Positions 9,387 through 19,600 of a stretch of DNA of 64,000 bases are shown here, piece by piece. The translations under genes were made by a program, and so were the position numbers. How positions within the stretch are numbered: the stretch's first letter is position 1; each line of letters begins with the position of its first letter. The stretch is taken from NCBI RefSeq assembly GCF_041080815.1, contig NZ_CP160205.1, positions 1,736,001 through 1,800,000 on the forward strand, read 5' to 3'. Below the pieces are notes generated by a model. The model was not told the DNA's origin, did not search any database, and worked only from the letters and a program-made list of their open reading frames with translations. Source of the stretch: Mucilaginibacter yixingensis (lineage in GTDB: Bacteria > Bacteroidota > Bacteroidia > Sphingobacteriales > Sphingobacteriaceae).

Positions 9387-9665
9387 ATGGTTAAGCACAA
9401 TGTGTATTTTGATGGCCAGGTACAAAGCCTGGGCCTTGACACCGAGAAAGGCGCTGCAACAGTTGGCGTAATGAAAAAAGGCACTTATACGTTTTCTACC
9501 TCAACACCTGAAACTATGGTTGTTGTGTCTGGTGTTATGAATGTTAAAGTTGCCGGTGGCGAGTCTACCCAATACACTCAAAATGAGAAATTTGAAGTAG
9601 CTGCCGGTTCGCAGTTCGAGGCTGTTTGCGATACCGATGTAGCTTATATTTGCTACTATCAATAA
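9387..9665 (+). CDS. ppnP: Pyrimidine/purine nucleoside phosphorylase PpnP
   Basis: The 92-residue product matches the PpnP (formerly YaiE/DUF1255) family over its full length: YFDGQVQSLG near residues 7-16, GVMKKGTYTFST near 27-38, and a C-terminal YICYYQ. The family is a small cupin that splits nucleosides with phosphate into base and ribose-1-phosphate in the cytoplasm. No signal peptide is present. It is a single-gene unit with its own strong terminator directly downstream, and it is transcribed away from the GH106 gene. Nothing ties it to polysaccharide use. Confidence 0.93.
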   Translation: MVKHNVYFDGQVQSLGLDTEKGAATVGVMKKGTYTFSTSTPETMVVVSGVMNVKVAGGESTQYTQNEKFEVAAGSQFEAVCDTDVAYICYYQ

Positions 9666-9686
9666 CAATTCAGCGTTATTTTAATA

Positions 9687-9725
9687 AGCGAGGGCGCCTG
9701 TTCAACAGGCGCCCTCGCTGTTTTT
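9687..9725 (+). terminator. Rho-independent terminator of ppnP
   Basis: A near-perfect GC-rich stem of about 14-16 bp (left arm from 9687, right arm to 9719) with a tiny loop is followed by a T run at 9721-9725. It lies about 20 nt after the ppnP stop codon. Confidence 0.92.
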
Positions 9726-10115
9726 GCTATATCATGATAGCTTGATGATAATAACTTTGGTTACCCTGAAAAAAACACCAAATGAATTATCAGCAAACTA
9801 TAGGTGGCTTTTGGGGGCTGTGGATTGGACTTTCTGGGGATTTACATTATTGGGGCGCGGCAATAAAGTGATAAGGTTTAGGAGTTTTTTTATTTATCCG
9901 GCCCCATAAAATGCGGATAATTGAATGGCTCTAAATTACTGTATGCCGAGTTTGGATGGTGTAAAACAGAATGAGTATCTACCACGAAAAGTCACCCTTT
10001 TGTACCGAAAATAGGAGGGGGGGCTTCTTGTGGTGATATTTTTGACTGTTTTTAAGCTTGTATTCGGGCTTTTTATAAGCCCATCAATAGTTAATATTAA
10101 CGTATCAGTTAAAAC
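9726..10115. other. Intergenic region without a recognisable gene
   Basis: This 390-base stretch lies between the ppnP terminator and the 3' end of the oppositely oriented histidine kinase gene. It holds a run of G residues near 10014-10023 and a weak 6-bp hairpin at 10066-10082 without a T tract. A 61-codon open frame at 9724-9909 has no signal, family resemblance or start context. No gene is called here. Confidence 0.6.
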
Positions 10116-11231
10116 CTAAATAGTTATTGAGCTATATGAAAACTCATTGGCCTTTTCAAGTGCAGCCAGCTCAATACTAAGATGTACCCGGAATGTATTT
10201 GCTTCGGTCGGCCCATAAGTAAATGAAAATCTTTGCGAATAGGCCACCTCCAGGCGTTTACGGATATTGCTAAGACCGGTTAACGAACTGTTTCTGGCAG
10301 CAGTATGATTAATAGTGTTGACCGTTTGAATATGCAGGTGCTCGTTTTCAATATAGATTTCTATTCTTGCCGTTTCAACGTTATCGCGCAGATTGCCGTG
10401 CTTAAATGCATTCTCTGTAAGTGTTAATAATACCAGGGGAATAATAGGCAGTTCGGTCGCTTGTTCGTCAACTCGTAGTTCTACCTGTAGTTTTTGCCTT
10501 ACCTGGTGCAGATAAATCAGATTTTCTACCTGTTCAACTTCATCCCCCAGGCGGATGGTGTTGCCCATTTTGTCGGCATCTATAGCAAATCGCATCATGC
10601 CTGATAATGAGATAACGGCATCAGCCAGTTTAGAGTCAAGCGATAACAGGTTATGATAAAGATAGTCGAGTGTATTAAACAAGAAGTGCGGATTAATCTG
10701 TGCCACCAAAAAGGCATTTTGCGACCGGATGGCTTCATCTTCTGCAATGCGCCGGTTGATGATTTCCTGTAATCGCTGTGTTTCCAATTCGGCCGACCGC
10801 TTTTTCTCTTCTATATAAGTTATGATATAATAATACCCTGTACCGCCGAAAATAAAATAGAATCCCCGGTACAGATTTCTTACCAGATACGGGACGCTTA
10901 ACAGCACAGTTGGTGTACTTCGTGCATCCATCATGGTTAACAGAACGTCAACGCCGTAACAAACAACCATATACACCAGCATTTCTATGGGTATAACCAA
11001 TAGCATTCGCCATACAATATACCGTGGTTGTCTGTTAATTTTGGGCATAACCCGCTCTCCATGCACATAAAAGAAGGAGATTAACACCAAATAATGCGCT
11101 GCATACGTAGGTGGATTGCCCCATGCACCCACCGATAAACCAATCATTGTAATCTCAAAGGCTATAAATATGGCCCATACAAGGATGTGAGTGCGTTTGG
11201 CTACGAGCCATTTTTTTATAAGTTCAATCAT
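10116..11231 (-). CDS. LytS/YehU-type sensor histidine kinase
   Basis: The 371-residue protein has about four N-terminal membrane segments (within residues 15-135), a short coiled linker, and then the His_kinase domain of the LytS/YehU type. QINPHFLFN carries the phosphorylated H182, and an ATPase segment with TENAFKHG (about residues 262-269) follows. It would phosphorylate a LytTR-type regulator; the divergent gene at 11440 encodes exactly such a protein, so the two very probably form one system. The signal sensed is unknown. The gene is followed by about 390 bases with no gene on this strand. Confidence 0.92.
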   Translation of the reverse strand: MIELIKKWLVAKRTHILVWAIFIAFEITMIGLSVGAWGNPPTYAAHYLVLISFFYVHGERVMPKINRQPRYIVWRMLLVIPIEMLVYMVVCYGVDVLLTMMDARSTPTVLLSVPYLVRNLYRGFYFIFGGTGYYYIITYIEEKKRSAELETQRLQEIINRRIAEDEAIRSQNAFLVAQINPHFLFNTLDYLYHNLLSLDSKLADAVISLSGMMRFAIDADKMGNTIRLGDEVEQVENLIYLHQVRQKLQVELRVDEQATELPIIPLVLLTLTENAFKHGNLRDNVETARIEIYIENEHLHIQTVNTINHTAARNSSLTGLSNIRKRLEVAYSQRFSFTYGPTEANTFRVHLSIELAALEKANEFSYSSITI

Positions 11232-11243
11232 GTATTAAATATT

Positions 11244-11267
11244 TTAACGCCATAAATAAGGCGTTAA
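11244..11267. promoter_or_regulatory. Inverted repeat upstream of the histidine kinase start
   Basis: TTAACGCC and GGCGTTAA form an 8-bp inverted repeat with an 8-nt spacer, 13-36 nt upstream of the kinase ATG in the 208-base divergent gap. It could be an operator or a leader stem. No experimental analogue is recognised. Confidence 0.3.
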
Positions 11268-11439
11268 CTTCTCCCTGTATTTCTTACGCAAGTTTGCGAT
11301 AACAGTTCTTCAAAAATTAATAAATATCCGCTATAAATGGTAAAAAGTTGAAATTACTGTACTACAGGCTGCTATTTATGCAGAAGATTATCGTCATATT
11401 AATTCATATACTTAATTTCGGTGACTTGCCTGAAAGCGT

Positions 11440-12201
11440 ATGTTGAAGTGTTTAATTATTGACGACGAGCAGTTTTCTGTGGATGCCATATTAAAATATA
11501 TGGGTATGCTGCCAAGATTGGAGCTGGCGGGCATATTTCTGGACCCGGTGGAGGCCATGAACAAGATAGTTGTTATGGATGAGCCTGTCGATATTATTTT
11601 TATGGATATTGATATGCCCAACCTTTCTGGTATTGAGCTGGCGGCAATAGTCAGATCCAAAACGCAAAAGCTGATTTTTACAACCTCTTACTCGCAATAT
11701 GCTTATGAAGCTTATGAGGTTAACGGTGATGCCTTCTTACTTAAGCCGTTCTCGTTTTCAAAGTTTTCGGCTACAATTAATCGGCTTTTTCCGCCGGTAA
11801 CTTCTGCGCCGCCGGTAAAACGTTTTGATGAAGACTATTTTCTGGTTAAAAATAAAGATGAAAACCTGCGGATGGTTAACATTGCCTTTAGCGATGTAGT
11901 TGCCTTTGAAAGTTTTAACAATTATGTAAAGATCTACCTGGCAGACGAGAAGATCATTACCGCCTACCTTACCCTTAAAGACATTAATGACCTGGTTGCC
12001 ACGCGGACGGAGTTTCAGCAGTTTCACCGGGCTTTTGTGATATCTACCAGGCACATTAGCTACATTGAAGGTAGCCAGGTTAAAATGACCAATATGTTGC
12101 AGTTTAACGTGGGCGATCGCTATAAAGAGACATTTAATAGTTACATCTCAGATCAATTGCTAAAAACAGGACGCAAGGCCAAAGGCGACCAGGACGCTTG
12201 A
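11440..12201 (+). CDS. LytTR-family response regulator
   Basis: The 253-residue protein starts with a receiver domain (about 1-120): acidic pocket IDDE at residues 7-10, phospho-acceptor D56 in FMDIDMP, and KPFSFSKF near 104-111. A LytTR DNA-binding domain follows (about 140-245), with the family pattern of F-ESFNNYVKIY and F-RAFVIST. It is the cytoplasmic partner of the divergent kinase at 10116-11231. LytTR regulators bind direct repeats near target promoters; no such pair was identified with confidence in the neighbouring gaps. Confidence 0.93.
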   Translation: MLKCLIIDDEQFSVDAILKYMGMLPRLELAGIFLDPVEAMNKIVVMDEPVDIIFMDIDMPNLSGIELAAIVRSKTQKLIFTTSYSQYAYEAYEVNGDAFLLKPFSFSKFSATINRLFPPVTSAPPVKRFDEDYFLVKNKDENLRMVNIAFSDVVAFESFNNYVKIYLADEKIITAYLTLKDINDLVATRTEFQQFHRAFVISTRHISYIEGSQVKMTNMLQFNVGDRYKETFNSYISDQLLKTGRKAKGDQDA

Positions 12202-12287
12202 TCTGATTTTTGAACAATTATTAATTTAATATATTGAGGGACAAGCTTAATGGTTATCTTAGCAGTAACCTGTTATTCCTTTCAATC

Positions 12288-12881
12288 ATGAAAAAAACCT
12301 TATTGCTGCTGCTAGCCTTTAGTTTGCTTTGTGCTTTTCGCGCAGATAATCTTCCCGCCAATTTTATAACACTGCTTAATCGTACTGATATGAATTTTAC
12401 GCTGCCTGCCGGTTACGCAGCTGTGGCTGTTGTAAAGAATAACCAGATGGTTTATCACTACGCCATTAAATCTGCAGACAGAAATTTTGAAGTGCGTTAT
12501 GCTGTTCGTCCGCTGGATAGTATCATGAATGTTTATAACGATTGGCTGCAAAATAAAGATGGTAAAGTAATGACCAACCCCAATAACCTTTACAAACTAG
12601 CTTTTACAATAATTATGGCCAACCTGTCTCGTGGCAGTGGCCGGATGCCACAGATCAAAGCTTTTGATTCTCTTGCTGTAAAACGCGATTTTAATGCCGA
12701 TTGGGGCGCCGTAGGGCTCTGTATACCTACGGGCAATTTTTCTGCCGGTTATAAATATCTAAATGTTACCGCTTTGCACAAAAATAACCAGGGCGACGCC
12801 TATATTTTTTATCTGACAGATAATGTGCAGGATCTGCAAACAGCCATGCCGCCCATTTATACAGCACTTAAGTTTAGGTAA
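12288..12881 (+). CDS. Small secreted protein of unknown function
   Basis: The start chosen is ATG 12288, which begins a clear signal peptide (MKKTLLLLLAFSLLCAFRA). A possible ATG 54 bases upstream would place non-signal residues in front of it. The mature part is about 178 residues, has no second membrane segment, no lipobox and no repeats, and is not recognised as any family. It contains a single late Cys (in VGLCIPTG), so disulfide bonding is unlikely. It lies 86 nt downstream of the LytTR regulator on the same strand and may be co-transcribed with it, but no function is assigned. Confidence 0.75.
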   Translation: MKKTLLLLLAFSLLCAFRADNLPANFITLLNRTDMNFTLPAGYAAVAVVKNNQMVYHYAIKSADRNFEVRYAVRPLDSIMNVYNDWLQNKDGKVMTNPNNLYKLAFTIIMANLSRGSGRMPQIKAFDSLAVKRDFNADWGAVGLCIPTGNFSAGYKYLNVTALHKNNQGDAYIFYLTDNVQDLQTAMPPIYTALKFR

Positions 12882-12998
12882 AATCAATCTGTTTAATATT
12901 TTTGCGGCCGAGCCTTCAGGCGTGAGCTTTAAATAAATCAAGCCACGCTTAGTTGGGGCGATAATATAAACTGACCAATTAAAACCTAAGAAATTTCA

Positions 12999-14426
12999 AT
13001 GAAACCAATGTGCAGGCGGTTTGCAGCCAATGCGTTATTATGTCTTTTACTCATATTGAGGATTACCCAGGCATCAGCTCAGCGCACCGGAACCTATCAT
13101 CAAATTGTTTCCGGAGTGCCTTTATTAGATGATAGGGGGCACATTGTTAGTGCGCATGGTGCCAATATTATAAAAGACGGAGGCAGATATTACCTCTTTG
13201 GCGAGGCGCATTCAGATACCTCAAATGCGTTTGTTGGTTTCAATTGCTATTCTTCTGCCGATTTATATAATTGGAAATTTGAACGTGTTGCTTTGCCCTT
13301 GCAAGATTCAGGTCGTTTAGGTCCAGATCGTGTGGGCGAACGCGCCAAAGTATTGAAGTGCAAAAAAACTGGAGAGTATGTTATGCTGATGCACTCGGAT
13401 GATCATAAATACATGGATCCCTGCGTAGGTTATGCAACCGCTTCTTCTGTTGCCGGCCCGTATGTTTTTAAGGGACCGTTACTTTTTAATGGTCAACCCA
13501 TCCATAAATGGGATATAGGTTCTTTTGTTGATGATGACGGCGCTGGCTATTTATTGATACACGGCGGGTTGATGTACAGGTTGAGCGATGATTTTCATAG
13601 CATTTCAAAACTGGTTGTCGACAATCACTGGCGCGGAGCTGAAGCACCAACGGTGTTTAAAAAGAATGGCGTCTATTATTGGATTGCATCAGACCTGACC
13701 AGTTGGGAGCGTAACGATAACTTTTACTATACCGCAACCGCCCTGGAAGGGCCCTGGACAAGTCGCGGCAACTTTGCACCCGCGGGAACGTTAACGTGGA
13801 ACTCGCAGGCATCATTTGTTTTGCCCGTTGCCGGCAAAGCGGATACTACTTTTATGTTTATGGGCGATAGATGGTCTTACCCTCATCAGGCATCTGCGGC
13901 TACTTATGTTTGGCTGCCGTTAAAAGTATCAGGCACATCCATCTCTATCTCAAAATATTACGACGTTTGGCAGGTAGATTCCGGTTCGGGCAAGAACGCC
14001 TCTGGTCAATTAACGGGCGAGCAGGTAACATCTAACGCTAAAACCTTGAACTATCAGGGCAATTGGTCTTCATATTCGTTTGGGAAATATGCCGCCCGGC
14101 GTTCTGATACCAAAGGAGATCGTCTTTCACTTAACTTTCATGGCAAGCAACTAGGTATTTACAGCATTTTGGGTCCGGAGGGAGGCTACGCAACAGTTAC
14201 TGTATTCAATAGCAAGAAGGAGCGGGTTTGTTCTTTCGTGGTTGATACCTACAGCAAGTATGAGTGCAGATCATTAGTAATGCTAACGCCGGTAATGGCC
14301 GCGGGCGATTACGCTGTAACCATATCCATCAACGGCGATCATGGCAGTTGGTCTGACAAAAGAAAGAGCATTTATGGCAGCAAAGGTAATTATTTTGCAT
14401 TTCAATCGGCAGTTGTAGTTAAGTAA
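12999..14426 (+). CDS. GH43 family glycosidase (subfamily 24/34-like, galactan-type)
   Basis: The 475-residue protein has a signal peptide ending near SASAQ (residue 28) and a five-bladed GH43 catalytic domain (about 35-325). AHGANII (about 52-58) followed by GGRYYLFGE resembles the GH43_24/34 start of the fold. EAP at 215-217 carries the putative acid Glu. DRWSYPHQASAATYVWLPL-like sequence near 295-315 is also typical of these subfamilies. Residues about 335-475 form a C-terminal beta-sandwich that may bind carbohydrate. Members of these subfamilies act on beta-1,3-galactan or galactofuranose side chains; exact activity is not proven here. It sits alone between the LytTR genes and the ECF sigma gene. 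Confidence 0.82.
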   Translation: MKPMCRRFAANALLCLLLILRITQASAQRTGTYHQIVSGVPLLDDRGHIVSAHGANIIKDGGRYYLFGEAHSDTSNAFVGFNCYSSADLYNWKFERVALPLQDSGRLGPDRVGERAKVLKCKKTGEYVMLMHSDDHKYMDPCVGYATASSVAGPYVFKGPLLFNGQPIHKWDIGSFVDDDGAGYLLIHGGLMYRLSDDFHSISKLVVDNHWRGAEAPTVFKKNGVYYWIASDLTSWERNDNFYYTATALEGPWTSRGNFAPAGTLTWNSQASFVLPVAGKADTTFMFMGDRWSYPHQASAATYVWLPLKVSGTSISISKYYDVWQVDSGSGKNASGQLTGEQVTSNAKTLNYQGNWSSYSFGKYAARRSDTKGDRLSLNFHGKQLGIYSILGPEGGYATVTVFNSKKERVCSFVVDTYSKYECRSLVMLTPVMAAGDYAVTISINGDHGSWSDKRKSIYGSKGNYFAFQSAVVVK

Positions 14427-14539
14427 TAATCAGGCCGGAAGATGCCTGATGCGGTGGCAAAATGAGGTAGTAATAAATGCCGGTAGCCGAATTGTTAGCT
14501 GCATCTGAACACGTTCTGTGCCATAAATTTGCCTGGCAG

Positions 14540-14557
14540 GTGCAAATTCATTTGCAC
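14540..14557. terminator. Palindrome with T-rich tail in the GH43 / ECF sigma gap
   Basis: GTGCAAAT and ATTTGCAC form an 8-bp stem with a 2-nt loop, followed by TTTTATCTTTTAT. It lies 114 nt after the GH43 stop and about 140 nt before the sigma factor start. The T-rich tail favours a terminator; an operator is also possible. The rest of the 270-base gap holds a weaker 7-bp hairpin at 14429-14450 with no T run. Confidence 0.45.
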
Positions 14558-14696
14558 TTTTATCTTTTATAATTATATTGCAATACCAATTGTGAACCTG
14601 GAGATTTTCGGCTGCTTACTTTTTTAACTGTTAATTTAACAATTAACTGAATTCTCCCCGGGTTGATTTAAACGCATTATTGAACAACCTATAACG

Positions 14697-15281
14697 ATGA
14701 TAGCGCATACTGACGAAGAATTAATGGCCCTGGTTGCTACCGGCAATCGTGGTGCTTATTCTTTATTGTATACCCGTTATCTAAATCAGCTTTACCGTTA
14801 TGTTTACCTGTTCTGCAAATCAAAAGAGCAGAGTGAAGAGATTGTGCAGGATGTTTTCCTGAAGATCTGGGAACGTCGCGAAAAGCTGTCGGGGGTAGAA
14901 TCATTCAAAGCCTATATCTTCCGCACAAGTAAGAACTTGTTGCTTGATCATATCCGCAAGCAGAAAGTACAGGTTAGGGCGTATGATCAATTGGTGCCGG
15001 TTACAGAAGAAAGCCCGATGATGGCCGATACCCAGTTAATCTATAGCCAATACCGCTATCTGATCCAGCAAGCCATAAACCAGTTGCCGCAAAAGCGTAA
15101 AATGATAGTAGAAATGCGCACGCAGGAAGATCTCTCGCTCGATGAAATTGCAGACCGGTTGTCTATCTCTAAATCAGTAGTAAAAAAACAACTCTACCAG
15201 GGGATGGATTTTGTACGTAATTACATGCATAGCCAGGCAAATATATTGTTGATAGTCATTTGGTTATTGTTGCATCAGTAG
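14697..15281 (+). CDS. ECF RNA polymerase sigma factor (FecI-like, Bacteroidetes type)
   Basis: The 194-residue protein has sigma region 2 (about residues 5-85, including EIVQDVFLKIWERRE) and region 4 (about 125-180, helix-turn-helix with LSLDEIADRLSISKSVVKK). This is the sigma-70 Bacteroides expansion family pattern. It ends in a short hydrophobic tail (ILLIVIWLLLHQ). The next genes encode a FecR anti-sigma factor and an STN-containing SusC, the classic trio by which an imported glycan signals from the outer membrane to transcription. It probably directs transcription of the downstream susCD genes. Confidence 0.93.
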   Translation: MIAHTDEELMALVATGNRGAYSLLYTRYLNQLYRYVYLFCKSKEQSEEIVQDVFLKIWERREKLSGVESFKAYIFRTSKNLLLDHIRKQKVQVRAYDQLVPVTEESPMMADTQLIYSQYRYLIQQAINQLPQKRKMIVEMRTQEDLSLDEIADRLSISKSVVKKQLYQGMDFVRNYMHSQANILLIVIWLLLHQ

Positions 15282-15376
15282 GCGAGGAGTCGTCGAAGTA
15301 ATTCCTTCTGAATTTTTTTTCAAATATTTTTCTGTCGGAGGGGTGCGCGGGCTTCAGTTGTTCGTCTACTCTTTAA

Positions 15377-16525
15377 ATGGACCGAAAAACTGTAGACCAA
15401 TTTCTTGTAAAATATGCTGCTGGCGTTTATACCGAAGCTGAACATGCCGAGTTTTTGAACTGGCTGCGTTCGGTTCCTGACGCTGAGGTAGAAGATGTGC
15501 TGCAAAAACTGGCCCATCAGTTTGCAGAGCAACCTGCAGACGAGCAAACACCTAATACTTTACTGGCCGCCGGTATAGAGAGCCGGCTTGACGCGCTTGA
15601 CCAGGCGCCGCAACGCCGCAGATTTCGCTGGCTTAAAATTGCGGTGGCAGCGGTTCTGTGCCTGGGTTTTGGCTCGCTTTTTATAAAACGTGTTTTAAAA
15701 GTGCCGGCTCAAACTAACGTGCAGGTGGCAAAAATTGTACCCGGCACCAACAAAGCCTATCTGGCTCTGGCCAATGGCAAACGCATTATTCTTAATAAAG
15801 CTGCTAACGGTTTACTGGCTACCGAGGGTAGCATCAGTATTTATAAAACCGGCGATGGCCAATTACTATACAAGCAGGAAGGGCATGCCCGCCAACCCGG
15901 GACAGATTTGCTGGTTACCCCACGCGGTGGGCAATATAAAGTAACATTGGCCGACGGCACCCAGGTATGGTTAAATGCGGCATCATCCATCAAAATACCA
16001 CTAGGCTTTACTGAAAGTGAGCGCCGGGTAGACCTGAGTGGTGAGGGCTATTTTGAGGTGGCTAAAAATAAAGCAAAACCTTTTAGCGTGTGGGTTAATG
16101 GCATGCAGGTGCAGGTATTAGGCACGCACTTTAACATCAGTGCTTATGCTGATGACCCCAGCATGAACACTACGTTGCTGGAGGGATCTGTAAAAGTGAC
16201 CAGAAATGGCCAAAGCCGCATGATTGTGCCTGGGCAGCAGGCGCAGGTAACTACCGATATACGGGTTTGCAAAGTAAACGTGCAGGATATTGTAGAATGG
16301 AAGAATGGCAACTTCAGTTTCTCACACGAAGATATAAAAAGCATTATGCGCAAAATATCGCGCTGGTATGATGTAGATGTGGAGTACAAAGGCGCCCAAA
16401 CTCATGAAGGGTTTGTGGGTACACTGCCTCGCTCTGCCAATATTAACGAAGTTTTAGATATGCTCGAACTAACACGCCTAACACACTTTAAAATTGAGGG
16501 AAGGAGGGTGATGGTGATGAAATGA
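15377..16525 (+). CDS. FecR-family anti-sigma factor
   Basis: The 382-residue protein has a cytoplasmic N-terminal region (about 1-80), one membrane segment (about 84-104), a periplasmic FecR domain (about 170-275, with VTLADGTQVWLNAASSI), and a C-terminal DUF4974-like domain (about 305-380, with ISRWYDVDVEY). It would hold the ECF sigma factor inactive until the STN domain of the SusC protein signals through the periplasm. It lies 95 nt downstream of the sigma gene and 139 nt upstream of susC, in the usual order. Confidence 0.94.
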   Translation: MDRKTVDQFLVKYAAGVYTEAEHAEFLNWLRSVPDAEVEDVLQKLAHQFAEQPADEQTPNTLLAAGIESRLDALDQAPQRRRFRWLKIAVAAVLCLGFGSLFIKRVLKVPAQTNVQVAKIVPGTNKAYLALANGKRIILNKAANGLLATEGSISIYKTGDGQLLYKQEGHARQPGTDLLVTPRGGQYKVTLADGTQVWLNAASSIKIPLGFTESERRVDLSGEGYFEVAKNKAKPFSVWVNGMQVQVLGTHFNISAYADDPSMNTTLLEGSVKVTRNGQSRMIVPGQQAQVTTDIRVCKVNVQDIVEWKNGNFSFSHEDIKSIMRKISRWYDVDVEYKGAQTHEGFVGTLPRSANINEVLDMLELTRLTHFKIEGRRVMVMK

Positions 16526-16664
16526 TTTTTTACCCGATAAGTAAATGATCATAAAAAGATAAGGCCCGTAGTGCAGCGAACACCCCGGGCCGTGTCTGGA
16601 TCAGATACTGTATGCTATACGAACTAACAACCAATTTCTATAAACCCAAACTTTTTTCAAATAT

Positions 16665-19600
16665 ATGAAAATATATGCTCTAACAGGGCATAAGTGGCCT
16701 TCTTATGCTCATAAAATCCTGTTAATAATGAAGTTGACTTTTGTTTTGCTGGTTACCGCCTTTCTGCAAATATCGCTGGCAGGGCGGGCTCAAAATGTAA
16801 CATACACTGCCAAATCGGCCCCGCTATCGCAGGTGATGGCAGAAATCCAGAATCAAACAGGCTATCACTTTTTATATACAGACCAAATGCTGGCCGATGC
16901 GCACGCCGTTGATCTGAATATAAAGAACCAGCCCCTGCATGAAGCTTTACGTTTATGCTTTGAGGGGCAACCGCTTACTTACAGTGTAAAAAACAAAACT
17001 ATTATACTACAGCATAAAGAGGTTGCGGCCCCTGTGTTACCGGCACTCAAAGAGGTAAAAATAACCGGCGTGGTAACGGATGAAACCAACCAGCCGCTAC
17101 CGGCTGTAACTGTTAAGCTGGTGGGCGGCGGCGCAGTTACCCAAACTGATGTGCAGGGCAGATTCAGCATCATGGTTCCGGATGTTAACTCGGTTATAGA
17201 GTTTTCGTCTATAGGTTTTGCTACGCAACAACTTAAGGCTGGCGGCGCCACGCTAAATGTACAAATGCGTGCAACGCTTAACTCATTGAGCGAGGTGGTG
17301 GTTATTGGTTACGGCGCGCAACGCAAAGGTGATGTAACCAGTGCGGTGGCTACCGTAAAATCTGAAAACTTTGTGAGCGGTCCGGTAACTGATGCCGGCG
17401 AACTGCTGAAAGGTAAAGTGGCCGGTCTATCTATCTCCAATCCATCCGGCGACCCGAACGCGCAATCGCAGATCTTACTGCGCGGTACCAATACCATCAA
17501 TGGCGCCAACACCGGTGTGCTGGTAATTATTGACGGTGTACCGGGCGACCTGCTTACCGTTGCACCTGAAGATATTGCAGAGGTATCTGTACTAAAAGAC
17601 GGTTCATCTGCTGCTATTTATGGTGTGCGTGGCTCAAACGGCGTTATCATTATCACTACCAAACATGCTACCGGCAATAATAATAACCGGGTTGATTATA
17701 GCGGTAACGTAAGCACCAGCGAACTGACCCGTGTGCCTAAACTGCTTACGGCGCAAGATTATCGTGATCAGATTGCCGCCGGTACCCGTTCCTCATCTTA
17801 TGACCTCGGCAGCAACACCAACTGGATAGATGCCATCAGTAAAAATCACCCGGTATCAACCACCCAAAACTTAACCTTTAATGGCGGTAATGCGCAAACT
17901 AATTACCTGGCATCATTTAACTACCGTTTTTTGAATGGTGTTTTCCAGCAATCAAACCATAAGCAGGTAACGGGGAGGGTAGATATTAATCATACCATGT
18001 TGGATGGAAAACTGAAATTCAACTTTGGATTAACCCAAACCAACTTCAGCGATATCCCTTTCAGTACGTATGATTATCGTCAGGCACTCATCATGAATCC
18101 TACCGCCCCGGTTATAGAGCCTAACGGCAGCTATTACCAAGAGCCAACCAACTTCCAGTATCAAAATCCGGTATCAGACCTTTATAATAGCAGCCAGCCG
18201 CAAAACTCGTTCAGAAACAAGTACAACACAACCGTTACTGTGTTGCCGGTTGAGGGTCTGCGTATCTCGGCTACGGGTTCATACACCAAAAGCGGTTATC
18301 AGAACCTGTATTATGCTAACACACAGAATATATCAACCCTGCGCGATAACCAAAACGGCGTAGCCAATATTGCAACTGGTCAAACGGTAGAACGTTTTCT
18401 GAATGCCTCTGCAGAGTACACCCGTGGGTTTGGCGAACACCATGTATCGTTATTAGCTGGCTATGAGTACCAGGACTATGATAATTTTAACTCATACATC
18501 GCCAACCACAACTTCCCTACGGATGTTTTTGGCTATAACCAGATCCAACTGGGTGCCGCTCAAAAAGACGGACAAGATGTGATTAGCAGCGGTCGTACGC
18601 AAACTAATCTGATCAGTTATTTTGCCCGTGCTACCTATAACTACATGGATAAATACCTGTTACTGGCCAGCTTGCGTATTGATGGTGCCAGCCAGTTGTA
18701 CGGTGCCAGCGAGCCTTACGGTAAATTTCCGTCCATACAGGCCGGATGGCGCATCAGCAAAGAGAATTTTATGAAAGATCAGCACCTGTTTGATGATCTG
18801 AAACTGCGCGCAGGTTACGGTGTAACCGGTAATCAGCCGTCGGCAGGTTTCTTAGCTGTAGGTTTGCTAAAGTATGATACTTATATTCTGTACAATGGCC
18901 AGTGGATTCAAACACTTGTGCCCGCGCAAAATGCCAACCCAAGTCTGCGTTGGGAAGAGAAACATGAGACTAACCTGGGCCTTGATTTCAGCTTGCTGAA
19001 AGGCCTGGTTACCGGTAGCGTTGATGTGTACGACCGTAAAATATCTGGTTTGTTATACAGCTACAATGTGCCTAGTCCGCCAAATCTGTACCCTACCACT
19101 ATGGCCAACGTTGGTACCATGGAGAATAAAGGTTTAGAGGCAGCGGTGAACATCCGGCCAATTAAAACCAGAAATTTTAGCTGGACAAGTACCTTCACTT
19201 TCTCTACCAACTCCAACAAATTGATCAGCCTGTCTAATGACCTTTACCAGGCAACGGTACCTTATTTTACCACCGGCGGTACCCAAGATCCTATCCAAAC
19301 CTTTACCAATATTGTACAGGTTGGTCATAACATAGGCGATTTTTATGGCTTTAAAGTAACCGGCGTATCGCCTGATGGTTACTGGATTTATCAGGAGCCC
19401 GATGGTACCAGCGTGCCATATAACAAGTTTAACCACTCGTTTAATGATAAGCAGGTTATCGGCAACGGTTTACCTAAGTACTACGGCGGCTGGAACAACA
19501 GCATCAGCTACAAAAACTGGGATTTTAGTGTAACCATGCGTGGTGCGTTTGATTACCAGGTGCTCAACTTTCAGCGTATGTATTATGAAAATCCGGGCAT

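Noticed and set aside
9724..9909. 61-codon open frame after the ppnP terminator
   Set aside because: It starts inside the terminator T run, has an unusual composition and resembles nothing known.
10066..10082. GGGCTT / AAGCCC hairpin as a terminator of the histidine kinase gene
   Set aside because: The stem is only 6 bp and has no T tract on the minus strand.
16563..16591. GGCCCG / CGGGCC stem in the fecR-susC gap as a riboswitch
   Set aside because: A single 6-bp stem with a long loop does not match any riboswitch that can be recognised.
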